Source: Diplonema papillatum (lineage: Eukaryota; Euglenozoa; Diplonemea; Diplonemida; Diplonemidae). Taken from it: DNA of 64,000 nucleotides. Every line of letters begins with the position of its first letter. The first letter of the stretch is position 1. The notes below the pieces were generated by a model. The model had not been told where the DNA came from and searched no databases. It was given only the letters and a program-made list of their open reading frames with translations. This document shows positions 1-8,909 of the stretch, one piece after another. A program made the translations under genes and the position numbers. The stretch spans positions 124,001 to 188,000 of the forward strand of contig JAPJBO010000081.1 in NCBI GenBank assembly GCA_030068145.1. The letters are read 5' to 3'.

Positions 1-842
1 CTTTCAGGCGCGGAAAAAATAGCCTGCCCAGTCCTCCGGTCTCAGTTGCTAGCCCAGTTTCACCCATTGTTCACCACCAAACCCGGCGCCCCCGCGCTCT
101 GTTCTATGGTCTCTTTCTCCGGCATCCTTTTTTTTTCTTCTTTTCCGTTTGTCCATTGCCAGGGGGGGGTATTCTGCGACCTGGAAACTTGATATTTATG
201 GCAACGACTTCGCCAGGGCAGAACAGACGGTGGAGATTCCTGTTTGCTGGGTCCGAGGAGGGAGCTTGTTGTAAAAAGGGATGAAAGTGACCTTGTCCAC
301 GCAGACGCTCATATCCGTGAGTACTAATAGAGTTCTTCCTTCATTCTTGCAGTCGCGCAAGGAGCTGCGTTAACTACAATGTGGCAACTCAGCAAGCACG
401 CTACCGCCTGAACAAACTACGTTTACCCCCCCGAGTTCGAGTCGGAATGCACGGTGCCTGACCCGTCAGAAATTTCGACGTGTGAATGCCGCTTTCAAAT
501 GTGTTGGTACTTGTATAATCTTGCGGTTTGCCCTGCAATGTGTGCTGTGAGCAGGTTTGAAAGAAAGTTGCAGGCAGCTGTTTTGGTCTATCAGAGTTCC
601 TAGCGTGAAGCAGGAGGAGGATGCAAACAATGAGTGAGAAGTCGACGCACGCACAAGCAAAACAAAGCGCCTATCTTTTTTCATGTTTTAAGACGCCAGT
701 CTTAAAATGCGAGTATTGGTCGACTAGTTACATGCTTTGGTACAGGACTTCTCTCTCGCTCACACGACCGCTCACGCGCTCTTGCTTTGCGTGTCTGCAA
801 GCGCTGTGCCGCTCACGTGCTACTTGTGCAGTCTCATCTTTT
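1..842. other. Non-genic stretch, little recognised
   Basis: No coding region or mobile element is recognised. A T-rich run lies near 128-145. At about 653-685 there is a motif (AAAGCGCCTATCTTTT) that also occurs near 50108-50126 and in both arms of the hairpin at 60196-60281, so it is a small dispersed repeat. Confidence 0.4.
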
Positions 843-1064
843 TGCATTTTCTTTCTACCTGCATTTGTAGGAAATACTCAAGGCAGCCGATTGCGACTCG
901 CCAAGGGTGTCAAATATGCTGAAAGGTCTACACGGTAAAAGCTGGGATTTCGTGCCGGGTGTATTAAAAGCGTTCAACACGAGAAGAACGGCTCATATAT
1001 TTGTAGTTGTACCGCCCCCTCTAGCTCCCGTCGGAATTAAGCACCGGCCGGCCGAGTATTTCTT
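843..1064 (+). mobile_element. RepA copy, diverged
   Basis: Matches RepA from its left end (GGAAATACTCAAGGCAGCC) through the interior (AAAGCGTTCAACACGAGAAG, TAGTTGTA) to the right end (GCCGAGTATTT). It is an old, diverged member compared with the copies at 14929 and 20840. Confidence 0.7.
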
Positions 1065-1473
1065 TTCACAACAGCCGCACTCGTGGGAAGTCATTGAAAG
1101 GCCAATGTAAACCCGCTCATACAACAGTGTTTTCTTCCTCTGTTTTTGTTCACAACATTCTTCACAACAGTCCACAAAGAAAAAGAGAAGGAAAGAAGAT
1201 GGGGGGTCTTCTTTCTCCGCCACGAGAGCGCTATCGAAACGAATGTACCCCTCTGAAATACGTACGAGTTGACCAGTTCGTCCTCCCTCGTTTCCCTCTT
1301 CCGAATTCCGGTACTGCTTGTGTTGTCCTTCCGCCGGTGCGGAGACGAAAAGGGCAAGAACGAGACGGCAGGAGCGCAGCTACAGTCCTTCTATTCGAAT
1401 AGGTTTCTGCTTTCTGAGATTTTCTCGAGGACAAAACTTCCAAACCTCATAGGAGGCAATGGGAGAGAATGCG

Positions 1474-1608
1474 CTGCGGCCCACACAAAACACAGGTAAA
1501 TCTGGTCGGGCGGAAGCATTCAGCAAAAATGACCCTGTTTGGAATCGGTTGTTTCTCCTGCTAGCCTCCGAAATGCGCACCGCAATGGACACCTCGAGTA
1601 TTTCTTGT
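1474..1608 (+). mobile_element. RepA fragment, right two thirds
   Basis: Contains the RepA interior (GGCCCACACAAAACACAGGT), a GGCGGAAGCATTCAGC variant of the conserved core, TTTCTCCTGCTAGCCTCC and the right end CACCTCGAGTATTT. The left end is missing. The interval 1065-1473 holds nothing recognised. Confidence 0.6.
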
Positions 1609-2125
1609 GGCTACAACCCAGGCCGAAAGAGCGAAAAAAGAGAACACAACAAAACAAGCGCAGGTCTCTTCGTTGTGTCCGTCTTCCTGCGCTCTGAGAG
1701 TTTACGGAACCTTTGGAAAAGTTTTGTTTTGATCATTTCCCCACCGGTCTGCCTGGTGAACAGGCCCCAGCAAACTTGGGCAAGGGGAGAAACGCAGCAG
1801 TACTGAAGTGTTCTCAGCTAGAAAATGCTGTTCTACGAGGAAGGTACCCGTCCTTGCGACTTCAGGTGAGGCGACTGTCGCTTCGTGTCGGATACACCGA
1901 ATTCTTCGATGGATACCCTCCCCTGCTACTAAGACTAGTCCCTCAAGATTTCATACCCTACCTGCGGAGTCTTACACTCCCCCTGCGACCCTTTTCCCCC
2001 GTGCTTTTCTATTTTACTTTCTTCATCGAAGAGGACTCGACGCTAGCATCAAACAGTGCATGGGAGGCAGTGTCCTGCCCAAACACTCAACTAAGATTCT
2101 CCCCCCCGGCCATCAGGACCGCCAC
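1609..2125. other. Non-genic; small dispersed repeat near 2022
   Basis: No gene is seen. The segment 2022-2105 (GAAGAGGACTCGACGCTAGC, then GGGAGGCAGTGTCCTGCC) recurs at about 37117-37195 and, more diverged, at 61165-61240, so it belongs to a low-copy dispersed repeat of unknown type. Confidence 0.45.
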
Positions 2126-2602
2126 CACTTCTCCCCCCACCCGTTCCACACGCAGGCAATACTATAACACACTTCCCCCCCCACCCGTTTCACACGCAGG
2201 CAATACTATAACACACTTCCCCCCCACCCGTTCCACACGCAGGCAATACTATAACACACTTCCCCCCCACCCGTTCCACACGCAGGCAATACTATAACAC
2301 ACTTCCCCCCCACCCGTTCCACACGCAGGCAATACTATAACACACTTCCCCCCCACCCGTTCCACACGCAGGCAATACTATAACACACTTCCCCCCCACC
2401 CGTTCCACACGCAGGCAATACTATAACACACTTCCCCCCCACCCGTTCCACACGCAGGCAATACTATAACACACTTCCCCCCCACCCGTTCCACACGCAG
2501 GCAATACTATAACACACTTCCCCCCCACCCGTTCCACACGCAGGCAATACTATAACACACTTCCCCCCCACCCGTTCCACACGCAGGCAATACTATAACA
2601 GA
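2126..2602 (+). repeat. Minisatellite, 43-bp unit, 11 copies
   Basis: Eleven nearly identical units containing CACCCGTTCCACACGCAGG and CAATACTATAACACACTTCC follow each other with a 43-bp period; the anchor ACCCG falls at 2139, 2183, 2226, 2269 and so on to 2570. The first interval is 44 bp and the first two units differ slightly, while the rest are almost uniform, which suggests recent expansion or homogenisation. The units read as Pro/Thr-rich in some frames, but 43 is not a multiple of three, so a coding role is unlikely. Confidence 0.97.
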
Positions 2603-2885
2603 GGAAGAATAGGCCACGGAGAAAAAAGACCCCCTCGCCTCCAAAAATACCCTCGGGGCGCAAAGCAGAGGCGAGACCCGCCCGACCTTCCTTGGTTCCT
2701 GCGGGGAGGGACCCGACGCTCGCAGAAAGGCGCAAAGGAGGAAAGAGCTGGTGCACGACTTCCCGAGATTGGCTCAACTAAACACGTGGTCGAAGCAAGC
2801 CCACACGACAGCTGCAAACATGGCGACTTTGGCAACTAGGCCAGCGAAGCGCATGGGTCAACTACCGCAGCGACGTGAGGTGAAG
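2603..2885. other. Short non-genic spacer
   Basis: Contains CT/GA-biased sequence and no recognised gene or repeat. Confidence 0.3.
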
Positions 2886-3031
2886 GTACGCCTTTTTCGT
2901 AGTACCAATAGTGGTAACAATAGACTGCAAACTCGAAAGGGAACGCTAACAGCGTGTTCGAGAGGGTATTAGCCTTATGTTCACTCACTGTCAGGCAAAC
3001 TGTACCCGGCACGTTCAAACGCACATTCTGT
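2886..3031 (+). mobile_element. Stray YR-retrotransposon terminal repeat, diverged
   Basis: Aligns along its length with the terminal repeat of the element at 5621-8940: TTTTTCGTAGTACCAATA, then AAAGGGAACGCTAACAGCGT, TATTAGCC, TCACTCACTGTCAGGC and CCCGGCACGTTCAAACGCAC. No YR-element coding part flanks it, so it is a solo or leftover end. It is the most diverged of the recognised copies, hence probably old. Confidence 0.8.
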
Positions 3032-3445
3032 TTGATTGATCGATACCATGAAGGAACCCTTCCGACGGATGGTTACCCGGAGACTTTAAAACCCCGAATC
3101 CTCCACCGAACTTCCACTCTACACACATCGCGCCTATTCTGTTTGTTGATTGATCGATACCTTAAAGGTACCCTTTCGACGAAGGGTTTCGACGATGGTC
3201 GCCCGAGACTTGCAAATCCCGAATCCTCAAATCATCCAGCCCACAGTTGATTGGTCCATACCTCCAAAGGTACCCCGGTTTCGACGATGGTGGCCCGAGA
3301 CTTGCAAATCCCGAATCCTCAAATCATCCAGCCCACAGTTGATTGGTCCAGACCTCCAAAGGTACCCCGGTTTCGACGATGGTCGCCCGGAGACTTTCAA
3401 ATCCCGAATCTTCAAATCATTCAGCGAACTTTCACACCACACACA
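3032..3445 (+). repeat. F-unit tandem array, 4 units, before WW exon
   Basis: Four units begin with TTGATTG at 3032, 3145, 3247 and 3339 (periods about 113, 102 and 92 bp). Each carries CGACGATGGTCGCCCGAGAC-like sequence followed by CAAATCCCGAATCCTCAAAT. The last unit ends in GCGAACTTTCAC and runs straight into the CA-rich tract and AG that precede the WW exon. Single F-units occur at 5045-5113, 11178-11233, 25716-25770, 36104-36166, 37735-37797 and 45437-45490. Here the array lies where the last intron of the WW gene should be. Confidence 0.9.
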
Positions 3446-3450
3446 CACAG

Positions 3451-4113
3451 AGCGCCCTGCGGGACCTGATCCCGAACGACGGGTCCCCGAGCCCGCCGCC
3501 TCCGGAGACGCCGCCCGGCAGCCCGTTCGGGAGGGGGAGCGTGTTCGGCAACGGCAGCATGGGCCGCGTGATGTCCGGGCGGCGCTACAGCACGGGCACG
3601 GGCACGGCGCCGCGGCCGGCTGAGCCGCCGATGTCGCCGCTCTCGTCGGCGCGCGGCGCGTCGCCGATGCAATTCCCGGCCGGCAGCGAGTTCACCGTGC
3701 CGCCCCCGGCTTGCTGGGAGCCGTTCTTCGACCACACGCTGGGCATCACCTACTACTACAACGCGTCCACCGACGAGACGGTGTGGGCGGTCGACCAAGG
3801 CTGGCCGGAGGTGGCCCCCAGCCACTTCGAAGGCCGCTCGTCGTGCTCGCCGTCTCTGGGAGGCGACACCGAGCCTCCAACAGCCCCCGGCTCCCTCGAG
3901 CCGTCGTCGCCGAAAGACTTAAGCCGCAGGTTCGTGTCGATCTCGAACAACGCGAACTTCTACTCGTCGGTCAACTCCGCGTCCTTCGTGAGCCTCATGT
4001 CCCTAGATGGCGAAGACGACGACGACGGCTGGCGCACGAAGTGCGACAGAACCACCGGCGCCCTCTACCGCGTCAGCGTCGATACCGGCGTCCGCCGGCC
4101 GTACATCGGGTAG
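3451..4113 (+). CDS. Terminal exon of a WW-domain protein gene (partial)
   Basis: An open block of 220 codons including the TAG at 4111-4113, GC-rich in contrast to its surroundings. I start it at 3451, after ...CACACACACAG, which fits a 3' splice site and leaves phase 0; upstream exons are not identified. The protein begins SALRDLIPNDG, has a Pro/Ser/Gly-rich stretch, then a WW domain: tryptophans at codons 3715 and 3784 are 23 residues apart with ITYYYN and a TDETVW ending between them. WW domains bind proline-rich peptides in signalling, transcription and splicing proteins. Near the C-terminus (about 4030-4105), GWRTKCDRTTGALYRVSVDT resembles a second WW repeat in which the second tryptophan is arginine. 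A Ser-rich linker and an acidic GEDDDD run separate the two. The partner and exact role cannot be told. The nearest neighbour downstream is a hairpin MITE. Confidence 0.8.
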   Translation, partial: SALRDLIPNDGSPSPPPPETPPGSPFGRGSVFGNGSMGRVMSGRRYSTGTGTAPRPAEPPMSPLSSARGASPMQFPAGSEFTVPPPACWEPFFDHTLGITYYYNASTDETVWAVDQGWPEVAPSHFEGRSSCSPSLGGDTEPPTAPGSLEPSSPKDLSRRFVSISNNANFYSSVNSASFVSLMSLDGEDDDDGWRTKCDRTTGALYRVSVDTGVRRPYIG

Positions 4114-4192
4114 AAACCCGCCACCGCCCCCTCCCCAACACGTGTACACACGGTGGAGGCCAGCATCAGAAGCCAAGGAGGTAAGGCGTGGA

Positions 4193-4303
4193 GTTGGAAA
4201 AAAAAGCGGGTGTCACACCCGCTTTTCGGGTGTGGATTTTACACGCACCGATTTTGGTTGTAGCACAACCCGCTTTTCGGGCGTGACTCGGGAACTTTAA
4301 CTC
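4193..4303. mobile_element. Hairpin-ended MITE-like element
   Basis: Starts GGAGTTGGAAAAAAAAGCGG and ends GGGAACTTTAACTCC, giving inverted ends GGAGTT...AACTCC. Inside are the palindromic GCGGGTGTCACACCCGC and a GTTGTAGCACAACCCGC segment. A second element with the same right half follows at 4383-4698, and a minimal relative (AAAAAGCGGGTGCCGAACCC then GCTTTTTAATTCC) is at 56065-56112. Confidence 0.6.
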
Positions 4304-4382
4304 CAGCGTCATAGCCGGAGGGTTGACAAGGAGTCGTCATTGCATCTGGTGGATCCGCTTCTTCCGGTCCGCTTTCTTCCGG

Positions 4383-4698
4383 CCACTTTTCGGGTGTGGA
4401 TTCCCACGCTGGGGGGGGGGGGGGGGGGAGGACCCCTGCTGCGCCAGCTTTTTTCGTTGGCGCCCGGGAACCAGCGCTTCTCGCTCAGGACCAGCAAGTC
4501 GTGCAGCGCGCAGATGAGCGCGTCGAGCAGCGTGCTGAGGTCGTCGGCGGACCAGCCCGCCGCGTCCCGTTCACAACCCCCGACGGCGACCCGCCTGCAC
4601 GCTCCCAACCCTTCGACTTCATCCCACGCGTTTTGGTTGTAGCACAGCCGCTACAGCCGGGTGTGACTCGGGCACACCCTCTTTAACTCCAGCTTCTG
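4383..4698. mobile_element. Second hairpin-type element carrying a captured fragment
   Basis: Its left part (CCACTTTTCGGGTGTGGATT) matches 4226-4240 of the previous element and its right part (TTTTGGTTGTAGCACAGCC, CGGGTGTGACTCGGG, CTTTAACTCCAGC) matches the previous right end. Between them lies a G18 run and a GC-rich segment (4436-4600) that reads as protein on the minus strand. This arrangement resembles a MITE that has picked up host DNA (Pack-type). Confidence 0.5.
4436..4600 (-). pseudogene. Coding-like fragment captured inside a MITE
   Basis: On the minus strand this block reads as about 55 codons of ordinary-looking protein, including AGWSADDLSTLLDALICAL followed by HDLLVLSEKRW. The composition (amphipathic Leu/Ala pattern, GC-rich third positions) fits real coding sequence and differs from the flanking MITE termini. 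No family is recognised. The frame runs out into the poly-G tract and MITE sequence, so this is a fragment, not a gene. Confidence 0.45.
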
Positions 4699-5344
4699 AG
4701 GCTGGACCTCACCGTGTAGCTCCTTCCGTCGGAGGAGAGAGCGAGCAACAAATTGACGGGAGATGTGGGCCCCCCAGGTGGTGGGACCACTGGGCAGTCT
4801 TCGCTCCCGGAAACAGGGAAGCTCTGCGACTGGTTTCTCCACAGATTTGGCTATCGATTTGGAGCACAAAGCACACCCTAGTCATAACGAGTCCCACGAA
4901 CCTCAAATGGAAAGGAAATGATGGTCGTGTGAGCGTAAAACAACACCGTGAGGAAAAAGAGAAATGCAGACTAACGAGTACCAATACCAATTCTAAAAAG
5001 CAGAAAGAATTTCAACAACACCTTTAAATTGAAAGAATAATGAAAACCATTTGAACGAAGGTCACCCGGAGACTTTAAAACCCCGGATTCTCAAGCGAGC
5101 CTTCACTCTACAACAAGAAGTCAGACAAAATCGGTTGACCGAACAAAGTAAGCAACGAGTCGGGGGGGCTATGCCGCGGCTGCTATGCGGGGGTAGCCCG
5201 CCCCGAATGGATAAAGAGAATCAAAAAGAAACATCGGTCGCGAGTCCACAAACTGAACGTCCACGGCATTATTGCGGGCGCTCTCCCTCGTCCCAGTGTT
5301 AGTGTCGCCCCAAGTCTTCCTGGAAAAAGAGCTGCTTTACATTT
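4699..5344. other. Non-genic; one F-unit at 5045-5113
   Basis: Contains one clean F-unit (GAAGGTCACCCGGAGACTTT then CAAGCGAGCCTTCACTCTAC) at 5045-5113. A hairpin-like CCAGCTTCTGAGGCTGG lies at 4688-4704 and recurs at about 22689 and 57560. No gene is seen. Confidence 0.5.
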
Positions 5345-5427
5345 TTTTTTTTTGGTCTGTCAGTCCAAATTAGGAAAAGCCGGCGGGGAAAAAGAAGAAG
5401 AAAAATGGCACTACACCATCACCCAGG
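5345..5427 (+). repeat. RepJ, left part, interrupted by hAT-E insertion
   Basis: GTCAGTCCAAATTAGGAAAA, GCCGGCGGGGAAAAAGAAGA and ATGGCACTACACCATCACCC match 23098-23163. RepJ resumes at 9049 after the nested mobile elements. Other RepJ copies lie at 23051-23270, 36015-36200 and 50474-50543 (minus). Confidence 0.8.
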
Positions 5428-5620
5428 CAGGGCTTACGCTCCACGTGTGGAACGTGTGGATTTCCACAAGTTAATTCTTTTTGGATTTTGTTCCCCCACG
5501 TGTGGATCCACAGGTACCACATGTGGATTTTGATTTATTGGTCCACATGCAGGGGAGTCTAGGCCCACTAGCGGTCAAGGCCGCACAGCCAGGTGTCGCC
5601 GAGTCAGTAGCGACACTATT

Positions 5621-5757
5621 TTTTTCGTAGTAACAATTAATTGTAAACACGAAAGAGAACGCTGGCAGCGTGTTTGGGAGAAGTTTAGCCTACCGATCAT
5701 ATTCAGTCACTATCACTCACTAACAGGCTAATCCTCCCCCGGCACGTACAAACAAAA
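5621..5757 (+). repeat. YR element terminal repeat A1
   Basis: Runs from TTTTTCGTAGTAACAATTAA to GGCACGTACAAAC, directly before the ORF1 ATG. Nearly identical to A2 at 8789-8909. Contains the dyad AACGCTGGCAGCGT. Confidence 0.9.
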
Positions 5758-6756
5758 ATGGCACTTACTCGGACTGATATCCTCGAGGATGAGGTCAACT
5801 GGGGCACTGTGCCCGTTTGCAAGCTACCGCGCTGCGCGGAGTTTGACGACGGGGAGTTTGACTGCGTGTTCCCCTCGTGCATCATCGCGCACCGGCCGGA
5901 GCAGTCGACGAGGTGCGCCACCTGTGGGTTCCTAGCCTCTCCGTCCTGCCTGAGCAAGAAGTTAGGGGCGGATGCCGCCGGTTTCTCCGCGGGTATAAAG
6001 GACGACGACTGGTCATGCCCAGTCTGTTGCTGCCTGGCCCACAGGAACGACCGCGCAGCCTACCCGATTCTTGAGGAGGCGGTAGAGTTTCCCCCCTTCC
6101 GCCGACAAGACGACGAGGAAAGTGTGGGTGCGGATGCCGTCCAGGCGGTCCTGGACAAATTGCCCGAAGGACCCTGGCGGGAACCGTTCGCCCACCTCCT
6201 TTCCGGGCTGCACAGGCAGCTTGCCGTTACCCAGGGCCAACTCCGCAAGGTGGAATCCGACGCGGCCCTGGCCCAGAAGGAAGCCGAAGAAGCGGAGCAG
6301 GCCGAGGTCGACACTCGGCGGGTGTTGACGTGGAAGCCGTTGCTGAAGTCGCCGGCTGGACGCCTGGCCCTCCGTAACCACGTCCAGAGGCGTTACGGCG
6401 AGGCGGCGGAGGTGAACGAGCAACTCGCCGCTCACCGCCACGAGCTCCGCAGCACCTACGACGTGCTGTGGTCCTTGCTCCCCGAGGCCGTCCACCGTCC
6501 TGGGGTGATGCAGGCCATGCAGACAGCCGTGACCCGCATGGAATCGAACCGCCTGCGATTCAGGTCCGGCGGAACCCCCGAGGCTTCGGTCCTCTATGAG
6601 GCCCGCTCGCGCAAGACCAAATACCACGACATGGATGAGCGCTGGGCTATTAACTTGAACAACGCGCTTCTTCAAGTAAAGCCACAAAGCTCGCGGGAAG
6701 GAGCAAAAAAGGAAGTGGAGCGGGAGGGTCGTTCAAAGAGGACGAGAAGGGAGTGA
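5758..6756 (+). CDS. YR element ORF1, zinc-finger and coiled-coil protein
   Basis: 332 codons from ATG 5758, which directly follows the A1 repeat. Around residues 35-95 there is a cysteine-rich module (CVFPSC, then RCATCGF, PSCL and DDDWSCPVC) whose second half resembles a PHD/RING-type zinc finger (W-x-C-x2-C ending). It is followed by a charged Gln/Glu/Ala-rich coiled-coil-like region (about residues 160-200) and a basic tail (KRTRRE). In YR retrotransposons ORF1 occupies the gag position and is presumed to bind the element RNA; the PHD-like finger could instead bind chromatin and influence target choice, which is inference. The frame looks whole. GC-rich codon use matches the recombinase that follows. 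Confidence 0.8.
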   Translation: MALTRTDILEDEVNWGTVPVCKLPRCAEFDDGEFDCVFPSCIIAHRPEQSTRCATCGFLASPSCLSKKLGADAAGFSAGIKDDDWSCPVCCCLAHRNDRAAYPILEEAVEFPPFRRQDDEESVGADAVQAVLDKLPEGPWREPFAHLLSGLHRQLAVTQGQLRKVESDAALAQKEAEEAEQAEVDTRRVLTWKPLLKSPAGRLALRNHVQRRYGEAAEVNEQLAAHRHELRSTYDVLWSLLPEAVHRPGVMQAMQTAVTRMESNRLRFRSGGTPEASVLYEARSRKTKYHDMDERWAINLNNALLQVKPQSSREGAKKEVEREGRSKRTRRE

Positions 6757-6864
6757 CTAGGCTCACCTGCTCCGGTCTTCGAACGCCTCCCCCTCCCAGC
6801 TTCCAAGATCCGAAAATTAGATCGAGTCACCCCCAAGCAGGTCCCGGGCCTCCTACGGAGAGTG

Positions 6865-7692
6865 ATGGACAGGGCCTCGCTGTGTTATGCCAACACGGCT
6901 GCTCTGTCCAGTGTGCAAACCCGCAGCGATGCCTTCATCGCCCGGGTCAAGAGGAGCCACCCTCACCTGTCAGAAGACCTCGTCTTCCTGATGTGGCTCC
7001 AACTCAAGTTGGAACGGAAGGACATTGCTCCCGTGTCCGCCCGTCAGTATATGACGTACCGGAATATGCTGAAGGTCGATCCGGCGACCGCCTTCCGGAG
7101 GGCATTGGCCCGCGAACTAAAAGAGTTCGAACGGAGGGCCCAGGACTCCCGTGTCCTGGTCAACAACCAACAGGTGTGGGGGGCTATAGCAAAGATGACC
7201 GGTCTACACCGTGCTGCGCTGGCTACACAGTGGAGCCTTGGCGCCCGGTTCATCGACCTCATTCGGCTCAAGACCTCACAGGTCGTGGCCTGCCCCAAGG
7301 ACCCCCGTCTCATCCTAGTCGTCCTGGTGTACGGGAAGACGGACAGAAGCGGCAAGGGCCAGCCACTGTTGGTGGAGAGGGCGGGCCGATTCACCCATTG
7401 GATGTTGGAGTGGTGGAATCGGCGAGTGAAGTCGGGGAAGAAGTACATGTTCTACCCCGAGCTCCGGACAACACCCTACAACGAGGTGTTGACAGTTCAG
7501 CTGGGTCTGAAGTCCCACGGCATACGGCATTCGGCCCTTACCTGGGTGGCCCGGTTCGCGGACGACGGGGAGGATTCGGCACAAGTAGTGGGCCGTCACA
7601 AGCAGGTCGAGACGACTCGCCAATATATTCCTCACTACCTCTGGGGCAGTGCTCAGGGTTCTGTTGCTCCCCTCAAACTGCTCCAAAGGTGA
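6865..7692 (+). CDS. Tyrosine recombinase of the YR retrotransposon
   Basis: About 275 residues. The catalytic half carries the tyrosine-recombinase signature: a first arginine in SLGARFIDLIRL, the HGIRHS box (H-x-x-R), and GRHKQVETTRQYI with the late histidine and the nucleophilic tyrosine. This enzyme inserts a circular DNA copy of the element by strand exchange, which is why such elements lack an integrase and leave no target duplication. It lies between ORF1 and the reverse transcriptase. ATG 6865 is the first methionine in the frame; the open frame extends further upstream toward ORF1. The recombinase reading frame looks whole. Confidence 0.85.
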   Translation: MDRASLCYANTAALSSVQTRSDAFIARVKRSHPHLSEDLVFLMWLQLKLERKDIAPVSARQYMTYRNMLKVDPATAFRRALARELKEFERRAQDSRVLVNNQQVWGAIAKMTGLHRAALATQWSLGARFIDLIRLKTSQVVACPKDPRLILVVLVYGKTDRSGKGQPLLVERAGRFTHWMLEWWNRRVKSGKKYMFYPELRTTPYNEVLTVQLGLKSHGIRHSALTWVARFADDGEDSAQVVGRHKQVETTRQYIPHYLWGSAQGSVAPLKLLQR

Positions 7693-8731
7693 CCTGCCCG
7701 GTGCATCGGACAGCTGATTGTCCCGCAGAGGACGAAACAAGATCGGCTGAAGAGCCCTCAGTCGCGTGGCCTGTCACCTTGAAAGACTTCTCTGACCTCT
7801 ACGACTATGCCGAAACGTGGCTTAGTCAGGATCATGACTTACCGAAGCCGAAGACAGCCACATGCTACGAGGGCGTTGTAGCTCCGGCTGTGTGCTCCAC
7901 GGTCGAAGTCCTCAAGCTTGTATCTGACTTCCCGGGCCTCAGGACACATTTCGAGTGGGTGAAGGAAACGAAGATCCGAAGTCTCATAGGCTACACCCGA
8001 CCCTCCGCACCCGGTCCCCCAAACAGGAAGATGGCTCCACACGTGGCCCGCCTCCTGGAGCTCGGCATCGTTGAAAACGTTCGCAGAAACGATTCTGAGA
8101 GGTGGTGTCATTCCGCCTTCTGTGTTGAGAAGTCTAAGCAAGGTCAGCTCCGCTTCATTCTGGCTTGCACGGCCTTAAATGCCGCAACTTCCCATACCCC
8201 TTGCCCCCCCTGCGTGCTGCCCTCATACCCCTCGATGATCGAACGAATGATGGGCTTCCGCTATTTAGCTGAGTTCGACTTCAAGTCGTTCTTCTTCCAA
8301 TTCCCTTTGGACGAGGACGCCCGCCGGTTCTTCTGCCTACGGGTGGATAACAAGGTTTACCGTGTGAAGGTCCTGCCCATGGGATACCGTGGTGCTCCAC
8401 AGCTGGCCCAGGCAGTATCTGAGCTGATCGCAGAGCCCCTATCTATCTGAAGGAGCTGTACGCGTTGTACATGTTGGTCCGCGGCCACTCCCGTACTAAC
8501 ACTCTTTTGGTGGTCGGCGTGGATAATAAGGCTGTGATTGGAATCATCAGGAAGGGCTATTCCCTAAAGCCAGCAGCCATCCTATGGCTGAGGGCACTGC
8601 AGGACGCATTGAAAGAGCTTGACAATCACCTGGAAGTTTATTACATACCGACGGACCAAATGCCTGCTGACGCCTTCACCCGGTTATCTATTCAGCGGTC
8701 CTGTTGGAAAGAAGTCTGCGACACGTTGTAG
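7693..8731 (+). pseudogene. Reverse transcriptase and RNase H part of the YR element (fossil)
   Basis: Reverse-transcriptase motifs are recognisable: RFILACTALNAAT, then FRYLAEFDFKSFFFQF (palm motif A with its aspartate) and RVKVLPMGYRGAPQLAQAV (motif B). An RNase H-like region follows (LLVVGVDNKAVIGII near 8505 and VYYIPTDQMPADAFTRL near 8640), as in DIRS-order elements where RNase H is fused behind the polymerase. This part is broken, so the copy is not expected to move on its own. Confidence 0.82.
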
Positions 8732-8759
8732 GTGAAGGCCTCCAATAATACAAGGGGCC

Positions 8760-8790
8760 GGCACGTACAAACAAATACACGCCTATTCTT
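8760..8790 (+). repeat. YR element terminal repeat B1
   Basis: GGCACGTACAAACAAATACA followed by CGCCTATTC; repeated almost exactly as B2 at 8908-8940. B1 precedes A2, giving the B1-A2-B2 end. Confidence 0.85.
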
Positions 8791-8909
8791 TTTCGTAGTA
8801 ACAATTAATTGTAAACACGAAAGAGAACGCTGGCAGCGTGTTTGGGAGAAGATTAGCCTACCGATCATATTCACTCACTATCACTCACTAACAGGCTAAT
8901 CCTCCCCGG
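8789..8909 (+). repeat. YR element terminal repeat A2
   Basis: TTTTTCGTAGTAACAATTAA through CAGGCTAATCCTCCCC, matching A1 at 5621-5757 with only a few differences. Confidence 0.9.

Noticed and set aside
6013-6687. 224-codon minus-strand open frame
   Set aside because: Antisense shadow of ORF1 of the YR element; no domain.
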